NCBI GenBank assembly: GCA_964500515.1
Contig: CAZCNE010000012.1
Span: 1 to 32,350 of the forward strand
Reading direction: 5' to 3'
Source of the DNA: Altimarinus sp964500515
GTDB lineage: Bacteria > Patescibacteriota > Gracilibacteria > BD1-5 > UBA6164
Length of the DNA stretch: 32,350 nt
In this document: positions 23,825 to 32,350 of the stretch, piece after piece
Layout of the letters: each line of letters begins with the position of its first letter
Position numbering within the stretch: position 1 is the first letter of the stretch
Program-made: the position numbers and the translations under genes
The notes under the pieces: model-generated
Database searches by the model: none
What the model was told of the DNA's origin: nothing
Seen by the model: only the letters and a program-made list of their open reading frames with translations

Positions 23825-24721
23825 TTAATTTACATATTTTTTTGAAGACATATATCAACTAAAGGCTCATATAAACATAAAAATTATAAGTTCATAGAAA
23901 AATAAATAATAAATATTTTCTAAAATAAAATCAAGAGAATTATCATATCAAATTATAAAATTTATGTTGTTTATCAAAAGTTTAAATAAAACTGCTGAAA
24001 ATATAAAAGAAATAAGAGTATAAATCATTCATTGTAAAACAAATGGACCATAAATAAAAAACTTACTTCATCAAACCAAATTTGTTATATAAATTTCATC
24101 TCTATAATAATAAATAAAATTTCAAATAATTGAATAAACAATTATAGAAATAGAAAGTAAAAATATCGCTATAACTACATACAAAGATATTTTTAGTATA
24201 TTTAAAATGGAAATTACTTTTAAAATCCTACTATATTGTTCTTTGTAATTTGTGTAACTATTATCATCATTCCCTGAAAAATTATCTATAATTGATACAT
24301 TTTTTTGAATTTCAATATTTACTTTTGGATATTGTTCAAGTCAAATATTTCAAATAAAAATTGAGTTTGGTAAAGGATTTTCATTTTCAAGTATTCAAAC
24401 AAGTTTAGGATCAGTTTTTCAAACTTCTTCCAAAAGTTTATCTTTGTCTTTGTATTCAACCTCAATTCATCCAGAAATATTTTTTAAATTATTTATAAAT
24501 TTAATAACATCTAAAGAATTTTTATCATAATTATCCTTTAAATACAAAGAAATACTCATTTTTGAGTTTATAGAATCAATCAATTTAAAGCTTACATTGT
24601 ATACAACAAGTAAAATATTTATAAAAAACATCAAAAGAATGAGAACAAGAACTGAAGAAAAAGACAAAAACTTATTTCTTAAAATATTTTTTATAGAATA
24701 TTTAAATATGCGAATAAACAT
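23825..24721 (-). CDS. ftsX: Cell-division ABC-transporter-like protein FtsX
   Basis: 298 residues. An N-terminal membrane helix (about 18-42) follows IFKYSIKNILRNKFLSFSS. An extracellular domain contains MSISLYLKD and DKDKLLEEVGKTDPKLVGIL. Three C-terminal helices follow, with ITNLVGGSKFFIYGPFVLQG between them, the FtsX hallmark. FtsX works with the ATPase FtsE to activate peptidoglycan hydrolases at the septum. FtsE is usually immediately upstream; here the upstream neighbour is the diverging queA, so ftsE must be elsewhere or missing. Confidence 0.92.
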
Positions 24722-24791
24722 ATAAATACAAATAAATTATTATTTTTGTAATAATAACAATAAATTGCATTTTAGCAAAAAATATTTCAAA

Positions 24792-24818
24792 TTGATATTT
24801 TTACAATTTTTGTATAAT
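24792..24818 (+). promoter_or_regulatory. Candidate queA promoter
   Basis: TATAAT (24813-24818) in the string TTTTTGTATAAT lies 25 bases before the ATG; TTGATA (24792-24797) is a possible -35 at a short 15-base spacing. The same TTTTTGTATAAT string precedes the prepilin gene at 27421. Confidence 0.45.
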
Positions 24819-24842
24819 GTTAAATATTTTTTAAATTTACTT

Positions 24843-25859
24843 ATGAAAATTAGTGATTTTGATTATTTTTTACCTAAAAATTTGATTGCCCAAACTCCAA
24901 TAAAAAAAAGAGAAAATTCTAAACTTCTTGTTTTAGATAAAAAAACCTGAGAATTAGAAGATAAAAAATTTTTTGAAATTATAAACTATTTATGAAAAAA
25001 TGATGTTTTAGTTTTAAATAAAACAAAAGTTATAAAAGCAAGACTTAAATGAGAAATTCAAAATAAAACTTGTGAAATATTTTTACATAAACAAATTAAA
25101 GAAAACATTTGGGATTGTTTAGTTTATCCTTGAAAAAAATTTAAAATCTGAACTAATTTTTCTATAAAAAATAAACTTTTTTGAATAGTAAAAGAAAATT
25201 CAAAAGATTGAAGAATTATAGAATTTGACACAAAATGACAAGATTTTATGAAACTTATAGATGAAATTTGAGAAACTCCAACTCCTCCATATATAAAAGA
25301 AAAACTAAAAGATTCTTCAAGATATCAAACAATTTATTCTAGTGAAATGTGAAGTGTTGCAGCTCCAACTGCTTGACTTCATTTCAGCCAAGAATTGATA
25401 GAAAAAATTAAAGAAAAATGAGTAAAAATAGAATATGTTTTACTTCATATATGACTTTGAACATTTAAATGAATAGAATGTGAAAATATTTTTGATCATA
25501 AAATGCATAGTGAATTTATAAGTATAGATAAAGAAACTTGTGAAAGATTAAATAATTATAAAAAATCTGGTAAAAATATAATTGCAGTTTGAACAACTTC
25601 AACTAGAACTTTAGAAAGTTTTATAAATATTGAATGATTTTTAGAATCATGACAAAAAGAAACATGTTTATTTATATATCCTTGATATTCTTGGAAATTT
25701 ATAGATAAATTAATAACAAATTTTCACTTGCCTAAATCTAGTTTATTGATACTAGTTTCAGCTTTAGCTTGACAAAAAAATATACAAAAAGCATATAATT
25801 ATGCTATAGAAAATAATTATAGATTTTTTTCTTTTTGAGATGCTATGTTCATAAAATAA
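24843..25859 (+). CDS. queA: tRNA preQ1 ribosyltransferase-isomerase QueA
   Basis: 338 residues, a normal QueA length. Family motifs in order: FDYFLPKNLIAQTPIKKREN, VLVLNKTKVIKARLKG, TPTPPYIKE, YQTIYSSEMGSVAAPTAGLH, HIGLGTFKG, TTSTRTLES and the C-terminal NFHLPKSSLLILVSALAG. It adds the ribosyl moiety of SAM to preQ1 in tRNA, making epoxyqueuosine. I chose the ATG at 24843 rather than an upstream one because the family starts with MKISDFDY. No other queuosine gene is nearby. A GC-rich repeat starts immediately after the stop. Confidence 0.95.
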
Positions 25860-25860
25860 A

Positions 25861-26077
25861 ACCCCCCTTACCCCCTTTGCAAAAGGGGGGAATTTGTTTA
25901 ATCATTTCTTCATTTTATCGTTTTATCGATTCATCTATTAGTCCCCTTGACAAAGGGGGAGACGAACGAAGTGAGAGGGGGATTTTTCCTTGCCATTTCG
26001 ACCGTAGTAGAAATCTGTTTTTTCTCTCTTTTGAAAAGAGAAAATTTATCATTTATTCGTTTCTTCGTTTAATAAAA
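25861..26077. repeat. GC-rich dispersed repeat, copy 1
   Basis: This unit opens with a C-tract/G-tract hairpin (CCCCCTTACCCCCTTTG against AAAAGGGGGG), then runs through TCATTTCTTCATTTTATCG, a second CCCCTTGACAAAGGGG hairpin, GACGAACGAAGTGAGAGGGGG and CATTTCGACCGTAG-AGAAATCT, and a CTCTTTTGAAAAGAG hairpin. GC content is far above that of its surroundings. It carries no gene; the apparent reading frame across it is spurious. Such C/G-tract repeats occur as dispersed elements in several bacterial groups, and they may double as terminators. Confidence 0.75.
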
Positions 26078-26262
26078 TCCCCCTAACCCCCTTTATCAAG
26101 GGGGAATTTTGTTTGATCATTTCTTCATTTTATCGTTTTATCAATTCATCTATTAGCCGCCTTGATAAAGGGGAGACGAACGAAGTGAGAGGGGGATTTT
26201 CCCTTATCATTTCGACCGTTGGAGAAATCTGTTTTTCTTCCCTTTATAAAAAGATGAAAATA
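26078..26262. repeat. GC-rich dispersed repeat, copy 2
   Basis: The same blocks in the same order as copy 1, with small substitutions: CCCCCTAACCCCCTTTATC/AAGGGGG hairpin, the shared TCATTTCTTCATTTTATCG block, GACGAACGAAGTGAGAGGGGG and CATTTCGACCGTTGGAGAAATCT. The divergence between copies (for example TGACAAAG versus TGATAAAG) shows they are not a recent tandem duplication. Confidence 0.75.
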
Positions 26263-26293
26263 TGAAATGAGAAAAATATTTATAAAAATTTCA

Positions 26294-26321
26294 AATTTGT
26301 TATACTACACTATAACAAATT
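26294..26321. terminator. Palindrome downstream of fmt
   Basis: AATTTGTTATA and TATAACAAATT pair perfectly over 11 bp around CTACAC, 25 bases after the fmt stop. There is no good T run, so termination is possible but not certain. The stretch between this and the repeat at 26262 shows nothing else. Confidence 0.45.
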
Positions 26322-26346
26322 CATATAAATATATAGTATTGTACTA

Positions 26347-27294
26347 CTACAAAATCGTTCATATAAAATTTTTGTTTCAATTTAAAAAATCCTTTATATT
26401 CAAAGATTTTTTTCATTCTAATTTTACTTTTTTTAAAATTATCGCTTTTTTATCAGCACATACAATTCAAATATTTCAATTATCAAGTTTTATAACTTCT
26501 CATTTTGATAAATTATTATAAATATTTTCATCAAAAAAAATTTCTTCAAGATTAAATTTTTTTCAGTTTAAAAAAGTAAAAATTCAAGGCCAAGTATAAT
26601 AAGCTCTAAATTTATTATAAATCTCTGAACTGGTTTCTTTTTTAAAATCAATTTTTCAATTTTCTTTTTCTATTTTTTTGCAATAAGTAGCTTTGGAATT
26701 ATCTTGTTTAATTCATTTTACACTTCAATTAATTACTTTTTTTAGCGTATCTAAAAGCAATTTAGCTCAAAATTTTTCAAACTTTTCAAATATATCTGGA
26801 GTTTTGTCTACAATGTCTACTTCAATTTCCTCTACCGCAAGGATATCTCATTCATCCATCATTTCACTCATATACATAATTGTCAATCATGTCGACTTTT
26901 CTCAATTTTTTAATGCTTCTTGAATAGGACTTGCTCATCTATATTTAGGTAAAATACTTCCATGGATATTTATACTTCCATACTTTGGTATATCCAAAAT
27001 TTCTTTAGGAATTATTTTTCAATATGCTACAACGACTATAAAATCTAGTTCTAATGATTTAAGTTTTACAATTAGTTCATCTTTTTCTTCTCCTGATATA
27101 TTTCTTGCTTGCACTATTTGTAATCATTTTTCTAAAGATAATTTTTTTACTGGAGTAGCTAATATTTCTTTTTTTCTTCATACTTCTTTATCTGGTTGGC
27201 TTACTAAAAGCCTTACATTTACTTCTTCGTAACTCAATATATCTTTCAATATATTTTTAGAAAAATCTCAAGTTCAAAAAAATGCTATATTCAT
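26347..27294 (-). CDS. fmt: Methionyl-tRNA formyltransferase
   Basis: 315 residues, the usual Fmt length. The catalytic formyltransferase region has IVVVAYGKIIP and the hallmark NIHGSILPKYRGASPIQEAL around residue 111, followed by TIMYMSEMMDEGDIL. A C-terminal OB-like domain starts near IYNKFRAYYTWPGIF. It formylates Met-tRNA for initiation, in line with the IF-2 gene in this window. Stop is TAG. No peptide deformylase is adjacent. Confidence 0.95.
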
Positions 27295-27345
27295 AAAAAT
27301 ATTTTTATAAAAATGTAATTATTGTATCAATAATATACAAAAAAC

Positions 27346-27373
27346 TTGCTCAACAAAAACTTTTTTGTATAAT
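27346..27373 (+). promoter_or_regulatory. Candidate promoter of the prepilin-FecR-LamG gene
   Basis: TTGCTC (27346-27351), a 16-base spacer and TATAAT (27368-27373) lie 47 bases before the ATG. No Shine-Dalgarno sequence is visible before the start. Confidence 0.5.
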
Positions 27374-27420
27374 TTGTAAAAGAAATATATTTTCTTTCTT
27401 TATTTCATAAAATAATTACT

Positions 27421-29541
27421 ATGAAAAAACATAATCTATGTCCTTCTAGATCTGCTTTTTCTTTGGTTGAACTTATTATTGTTGTTTCTATTATCGCTAT
27501 TATGACTTTTATTGCTATTTCTGTTAGCAATAATTACACTCAAAGAACTAAAAACACTAAAGTTAATAGTGATGTTGAAGCTATTAAACATTCTTTAAAT
27601 AATTATTTAAGTGAAAATTCTTCCCTACCTCCTCCTTGAGGTAATTTAAAGTTTTTTGATAATAGTTCTAATTATGTTCATCATGATGATTCTTCTGCTT
27701 TTTGAGTTTATGGTAATATCACTGAAAACACATTAGCTAAAAAATACTTAGACTATATTCCTTTAGATCCTAGAATTAATCAGTATTATGCTTATGGTAA
27801 AACTTTATCTTGAAATTTAGTTTTTCAAATTGCTTGAGTTAATCAAAAAGATTGAGTATTTGAAGCTAAAGTTGTTTGAAATCATGTTTGAGATCAGATT
27901 TGACCTTATAATTTAATCAGAGAATACAATTGACCAGATTTTGTTTATGATTTATCTAAAAATAATTTCCCTTACAATCCTGAAGAGATTGTTATGAGAT
28001 GAAAATTTTGATTTATTTCTTGAAGTGTTAGTTTAAATTGATCTAGTATTTCAAGTGAAAATTTATCTTGAGTTTTACTTAAGTCTTGAGATGTGATTGA
28101 TGTTGATGTTTGATCTACTGCTATTATTTATTTTAGTGATTGATCTAAATCTTATCTTTGAGATCCTAGCAAAGCTTCTAAGTTAACTATTGCCAATATG
28201 CAGTACAAGTGAGACAATAATTTACTTACAAAGATTCAATTAGCTCTTGATTTTTGAACTATTTGGACAAAGACTTCTAAGCTTGATTCTGCTTCTGAGT
28301 TTGAAATTTACACTAATAACACTGAAGCTGCTGTTAGGGGAACGATTTTTAAAGTTGAGAAAAATGATGCTAATGCTTCTACTAATACAAATGTGGAAGT
28401 TTTAAGATGAAAAGTTGATATTTATAGATTTACTCCTGTTGATAATTTAGTTGATGCTATTAAAAATAATAGTTTATGAGTTTGAGCTAGTCCTACTGAA
28501 GTTAAAGAAGGAAATTCTAGTATTCCTATTCCTGTTAGTTTAATTGATGATGATTGATTAGAGAATATAATGTTGTTTATCAAATCTATTAAAAATTGAG
28601 TTGTTGAAATTGAGTTACCTAATTCTTTTAAAATGGGTGGGAAAGTTGTTGTTAAATGAGATTATGATATTTCTAAAACTTACACTGAAGATAAAGTAAA
28701 ATTTACTAATTCTAGTGATATTACTAATAATTGTGTTTACAATAAATGAATTTTAAAGGTTTCTTGAGTTGATTGAATGTTTAACTTTAAAATCTGTACT
28801 GATTTAAATCAGACTAATTGTACTAAATGACTAAGTATAGATGCTTCTTTGACTTATGATAGAGCTCAAGTTAGGAATGAACCTGAATATGTTTTAGAAC
28901 AATTTGATATAGAGGATTGTGAAAAAATTTGAAATGTTTATTTCTGAAAAGATATTTGATGTGTAGAGCAAGATTATAGTTTAACTGAAAGTTGATTTAA
29001 ACTTGTGGCTTATGCTCCGTATGATAATGATTTAAATTTGTATTTAAAAAATTGAGATACCGTAACTTATTCAAGTTGATGAAATATAAGTTTTGATGGT
29101 TCTAATTCATACAACAAATGAGTTAAAATTTCTGCTCCAAATGATTGGTTAGCTTATAGTTGAAGTGAATTAGGGGTATGAAATGATTTTGCTATTGAGA
29201 TGAGTGTAAAAACTAATCCAACTCCTTCTGCTACTACTCAATTATTATTTTTTTATAGCACTTATAAATTATATATTTCATCAGATGCAAAATTAAGTTT
29301 ATCCGCAATAGATAATTTAGATTTTACAAATTTTTATAATTGAAAATTTAATAAAATAATTTCTAAAAAAGATTGAGATAATATTTATTTAATAGTAAAC
29401 TGAAACTTAAAATGAACTTATTCATGGGTAAATAGCTTTTCTGCTAATACTAATTTATACATTTGATCTAGAAATATTTCACCATACAATCAATACAATA
29501 ACTTAATTGATCATGTAAAAATATATAAAAAATCTCCTTAA
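27421..29541 (+). CDS. Large surface protein with type IV prepilin N-terminus, FecR and LamG-like domains
   Basis: 706 residues. After a short basic leader, AF-SLVELIIVVSIIAIM is a type IV prepilin signal: Phe at +1, Glu at +5, but Ala instead of Gly at -1. A pseudopilin-like head follows to about 150, including LAKKYLDYIPLDPRINQYYAY. A FecR-like domain spans roughly 200-340 (GDVIDVDVGSTAIIYFSDGS, TEAAVRGTIFKVEK, VEVLRGKVDIY). Near 560 starts a concanavalin/LamG-like fold, with KISAPNDWLAYSG, NIYLIVNGNLKGTYSW and LIDHVKIYKKSP at the very end. Ordinary pilins are 130-180 residues, so this is a pilin-anchored adhesin or minor tip subunit by inference. Prepilin peptidase and pilus ATPase are not in the window. 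It faces the next large surface gene. Confidence 0.8.
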
Positions 29542-29553
29542 AAGGAGATTTTT
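29529..29553. terminator. Shared bidirectional terminator between the two large surface genes
   Basis: AAAATCTCC and GGAGATTTTT pair around TTAAAA, with A and T runs on either side. It overlaps the stop codon of the plus gene (29539-29541) and lies 4 bases beyond the stop of the minus gene. Confidence 0.85.
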
Positions 29554-29556
29554 ATT

Positions 29557-32145
29557 TTATACTCAATCTAAATTATGAAAAGTTACTCTATATATTTTAA
29601 TACTATATTTTCATTTACTATCTTTTACCTTATAATCAACATATGCAGATCATGTTCATCAATTTACAGTTATACTCACTGTTTTTCATGAAGCAGAAGA
29701 ATTTGATATTGAAGGGTCTCATCATAAAACTCCAGATCATGCAAATTCTATGCTTACTTCATCTCAATCAGGATCAGATATATCTACAGTAGTAGATCAT
29801 GTTGATCAATATACATAAACTGTTTTATTTTCTCAAATTGGTGGTCTGTTTGGTTCTTCTGGTGGAGTTGTTGTGTCTTTAACTTCTCATGTAAAAGTTC
29901 ATGTTACTTGTACTCAGTTTGATTCTACTACATATGATCATGTTGTGTTTCATGTAAATCATGGAAGTGGAGTATATTTAACTGAATTTCATACTTTTTC
30001 ATATGTTCAATTAGTTCATGTTACACTTATTAATTTTAGATCTTTACCTTCATCATTATCTAGTGGATTAAATGTTGTTGGTGTATCTTTTGTTGTTGAA
30101 AATGTATCTGGATTTGCTTTTGGTTTTTCTGGATTTTCTGGTGGAGTTGTTGTGTCTTTAACTTCTCATGTAAAAGTTCATGTTACTTGTACTCAGTTTG
30201 ATTCTACTACATATGATCATGTTGTGTTTCATGTAAATCATGGAAGTGGAGTATATTTAACTGAATTTCATACTTTTTCATATGTTCAATTAGTTCATGT
30301 TACACTTATTAATTTTAGATCTTTACCTTCATCATTATCTAGTGGATTAAATGTTGTTGGTGTATCTTTTGTTGTTGAAAATGTATCTGGATTTGCTTTT
30401 GGTTTTTCTGGATTTTCTGGTGGAGTATTTGGATTATTTGGTTTAGTTTCTGGTTTTTGTGCTTCTGGTTTTGCTTGTACTTGCTCTGTAGTTACTGATG
30501 ATTTTAATTTAGTTGCTTCATCATATTTTGACATATCTATACTTTGTGATTGTTGACTTCTAGCAAAATCTACTGTTTCTTGGTTTATATTATTTCAATC
30601 TTCTGGAAATAATTTATATCATTCAGTTTCTGTAGTTTCTTTACCTCATCAAAATGAGTGTCTATATTCTAACATAGCTCCATAATTATCTTGTCCATGT
30701 TCTCTATTATCATAAAATCATCTAACTCATACCTCATCTCTGTATCATAATTTTCTATACAATCATGCTTCAAGTCTTTGTGCTTCTTTATCTGCTGATA
30801 TTCAAAATCTCAATTTATTATATTCTTTTATTACTTTTTCATAATCAACTTTTAAACCTAGATCTGTTCATAAGCTTTCTCAATCATTATATTCTCTATT
30901 TGTAACTTGTAGTCATGTTGTAAGTTTATCATTTTCTGATAATTTCCATACTGTTGATAGTGTTGCTTGTAATTCTTTTCATCAAATTAATTCTCATTTT
31001 GTTTCATATGTATTAGTTGTTGTTCTTGTGATTATTGAGTCTGGTGTGTCTATAATTTGTGTTGATGTTGTTGTATCTGTTTTGCTAAATACATTTTCAT
31101 CATTTGATTTTGAATAACTTCATTCTAATTCGACTTTATTTAATGAACCATCTGAGACTTTGTGTGAAAATTTTGCTGACAGTTTATTTTGTGATTGTGT
31201 TGCTTCTTTTTCTCATACTGATGTATCTATATTTCTTTTTTCTATATAATGTTCACAAGAAAACATAATTGTATTATAATTTCAAAATTTAAGTCATGTA
31301 AATGCTAAAAGTGCTATTTGTTCTGGTCATACTTTTATTCATCATCCCAAAGCTATATCTTCTGTTATTTGTCAACTTATTCAAGCATCTGCTGATATTC
31401 TATTTGAGGATTTCAATCATTTATTTTCATCTCATTCTACATTTCAACCTGAAAATCAAAAAAAGCTTATTATTGCATCATTTCATTTTTCTACTACTTC
31501 TACTCATTTTCATCATTGTTCAAATCTCATGATATTTCATACTTTTTCTTTTCCTTTTTTATTTCATAGGTATATTTCTGTTCATCATTGTTTTTTTCCT
31601 TTAGCTTCTTCCCAAGTTCATGAATCTATTAATCATACATTTAATTCTATATTTCATTCTTCATCTTTGATTATCAATATATATCTATTATTTTCTTCAT
31701 CATATATACTTGTTATTCATTGAATACTTTTACTATTTTTTAATTTTTCTATCTTATCTGATAATTCTTTTTCTGTTTTTTCTGATAGATTCAATACTTC
31801 CTTTAAACTCATTATATTTGGATTCGTTCATTCTTTCACTTCTAAGTTTCATAGTTTGATTTGAGGATTTTCTCAGGCAGATGCTTCTCAAACTAAAAAT
31901 ATTTGTTTGAATAATTCTTGTGTTCATTCTTTAGTTTTTGATAGCAAACTTGATACTTCTTTTGAATTATTTGTTGAAGTGTCATAGTTTTCTCCTTTTT
32001 CTCATGCTCATCACGCTCAAGCTGCTAGGATTCATGTTGCTAAAGCTCAGGCTTTAAATACTCCTTTGATTCAATTTGGTTTTTTGTTTTTATTAGATTT
32101 ATCTTCATAATTTGAAGATCTTTCTCATTGATTTAATCATGGCAT
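29557..32145 (-). CDS. Large surface protein: beta-barrel-like middle, Pro linker, tandem Ig/cadherin-like repeats
   Basis: 862 residues. A hydrophobic stretch (GVFKAGALATGILAAGAGG, about 29-47) may be a signal or anchor. A helical region follows to about 240. Residues ~245-500 show the alternating polar/apolar strands of outer-membrane barrels, e.g. LRFGISADK, RLEAGLYRKLGY, EVGVRGFYDN and a last strand GAMLEYRHSF. A Pro/Lys/Glu linker (KPETKPNNPNTPPENPEK) leads into two identical 93-residue units with PLDNDEGKDLKLISVTGTNG and YTPLPGFTGNTTGSYVV, the pattern of cadherin-like/tandem-95 Ig-type domains. A different Ig-like domain (about 763-862, ISDPDGDEVSIEF) ends the protein. Barrel first and Ig passenger last is the inverse-autotransporter (intimin/invasin) order. 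Family not identified with certainty. Confidence 0.7.
29861..30418. repeat. Perfect 279-bp tandem duplication
   Basis: Bases 29861-30139 and 30140-30418 appear identical base for base, and 8 further bases of a third unit follow. The period is 279 = 93 codons, so the reading frame is kept and one Ig-like domain is doubled. The perfect identity points to very recent duplication or ongoing copy-number change; short-read assembly could understate the true number. Confidence 0.92.
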
Positions 32146-32182
32146 AATAATTATTTTAGTTATAAAATTATTTTACATTTTA

Positions 32183-32211
32183 ATTATATCCATAATTTTA
32201 TAATTTGTCAA
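32183..32211 (-). promoter_or_regulatory. Consensus sigma-70-type promoter of the large surface gene
   Basis: On the minus strand a perfect TTGACA (32206-32211), a 17-base spacer and a perfect TATAAT (32183-32188) lie 37 bases before the ATG at 32145. This is the best promoter match in the window and suggests strong expression. Beyond it (32212-32350) I see no gene. Confidence 0.75.
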
Positions 32212-32350
32212 ATGTTTTTTATTATGGTTATTTTTTATGTTTTGTAAATATTGTTTTTTAGTTTAATTCTTTTATTAATTATTATATTTTTTAGGTTTAT
32301 CGCTTTTTTATTTTATTGCTTCTTCAATTCTTCGTTTTGTCGATTTCTCT

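Noticed and set aside
25835..26086. An 83-residue plus-strand reading frame after queA
   Set aside because: It crosses the GC-rich hairpin repeat and is not protein-like.
29873..30556. A 227-residue plus-strand reading frame with an internal repeat
   Set aside because: It is the antisense of the 279-bp tandem repeat in the large minus-strand gene; the repeat itself keeps the frame open.

Overview
The window comes from an AT-rich member of the Candidate Phyla Radiation in which UGA is read as glycine (genetic code 25, the Absconditabacteria/SR1 and Gracilibacteria code). Under the standard code every protein here breaks into fragments. With UGA as Gly, long conserved proteins appear with glycines at diagnostic places, such as the P-loops of IF-2 and Era, the PP-loop of ThiI and the Walker A of a secretion ATPase; only TAA and TAG act as stops. 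Five in-frame CGG/CGA codons occur, and at least two sit where Trp fits better than Arg. CGA/CGG-to-Trp has been reported for Absconditabacteria, so I lean to that lineage. All coordinates below use TGA=Gly.

Layout. (1) 1-4500, minus strand: rRNA operon with 16S, a short tRNA-less spacer and a 23S cut by the window start, driven by two promoters that share a 16-base core. (2) 4496-5419, minus: five dispersed tRNAs (Met-type CAU, Ser GCU, Ser UGA, Asn GUU, Lys UUU). (3) 5563-13397: a type IV secretion-like or surface-appendage locus built as two converging operons. The plus side has a TraD/TraG-like ATPase and three pilin-like membrane proteins, two of which are fusions of three hairpin modules. 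The minus side has a KhpB/Jag RNA-binding protein, a TPR-like membrane protein and three single-module pilin-like proteins. The two operons meet with stop codons touching. (4) 13536-18520: housekeeping genes infB, a cyclic-nucleotide-binding protein, era, and the rpsF-ssb-rpsR operon. (5) 18633-25859: a VIT/vWA membrane protein, thiI, a frameshifted S23-type four-helix-bundle gene bracketed by inverted repeats, an O-methyltransferase, ftsX and queA. (6) 25861-26262: two copies of a GC-rich dispersed repeat. (7) 26347-32145: fmt, then two large surface proteins facing each other across a shared terminator. One is a prepilin-anchored FecR/LamG protein. The other has a beta-barrel-like middle followed by a proline linker and Ig-like repeats, an order that resembles inverse autotransporters.

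How it fits together: translation and tRNA/rRNA functions (rRNA, tRNAs, IF-2, Era, S6, S18, Fmt, ThiI, QueA) alternate with surface and secretion genes, as expected of a small host-associated epibiont or predator whose accessory coding is spent on contact with another cell. That lifestyle is inference from the lineage, not something the sequence shows.
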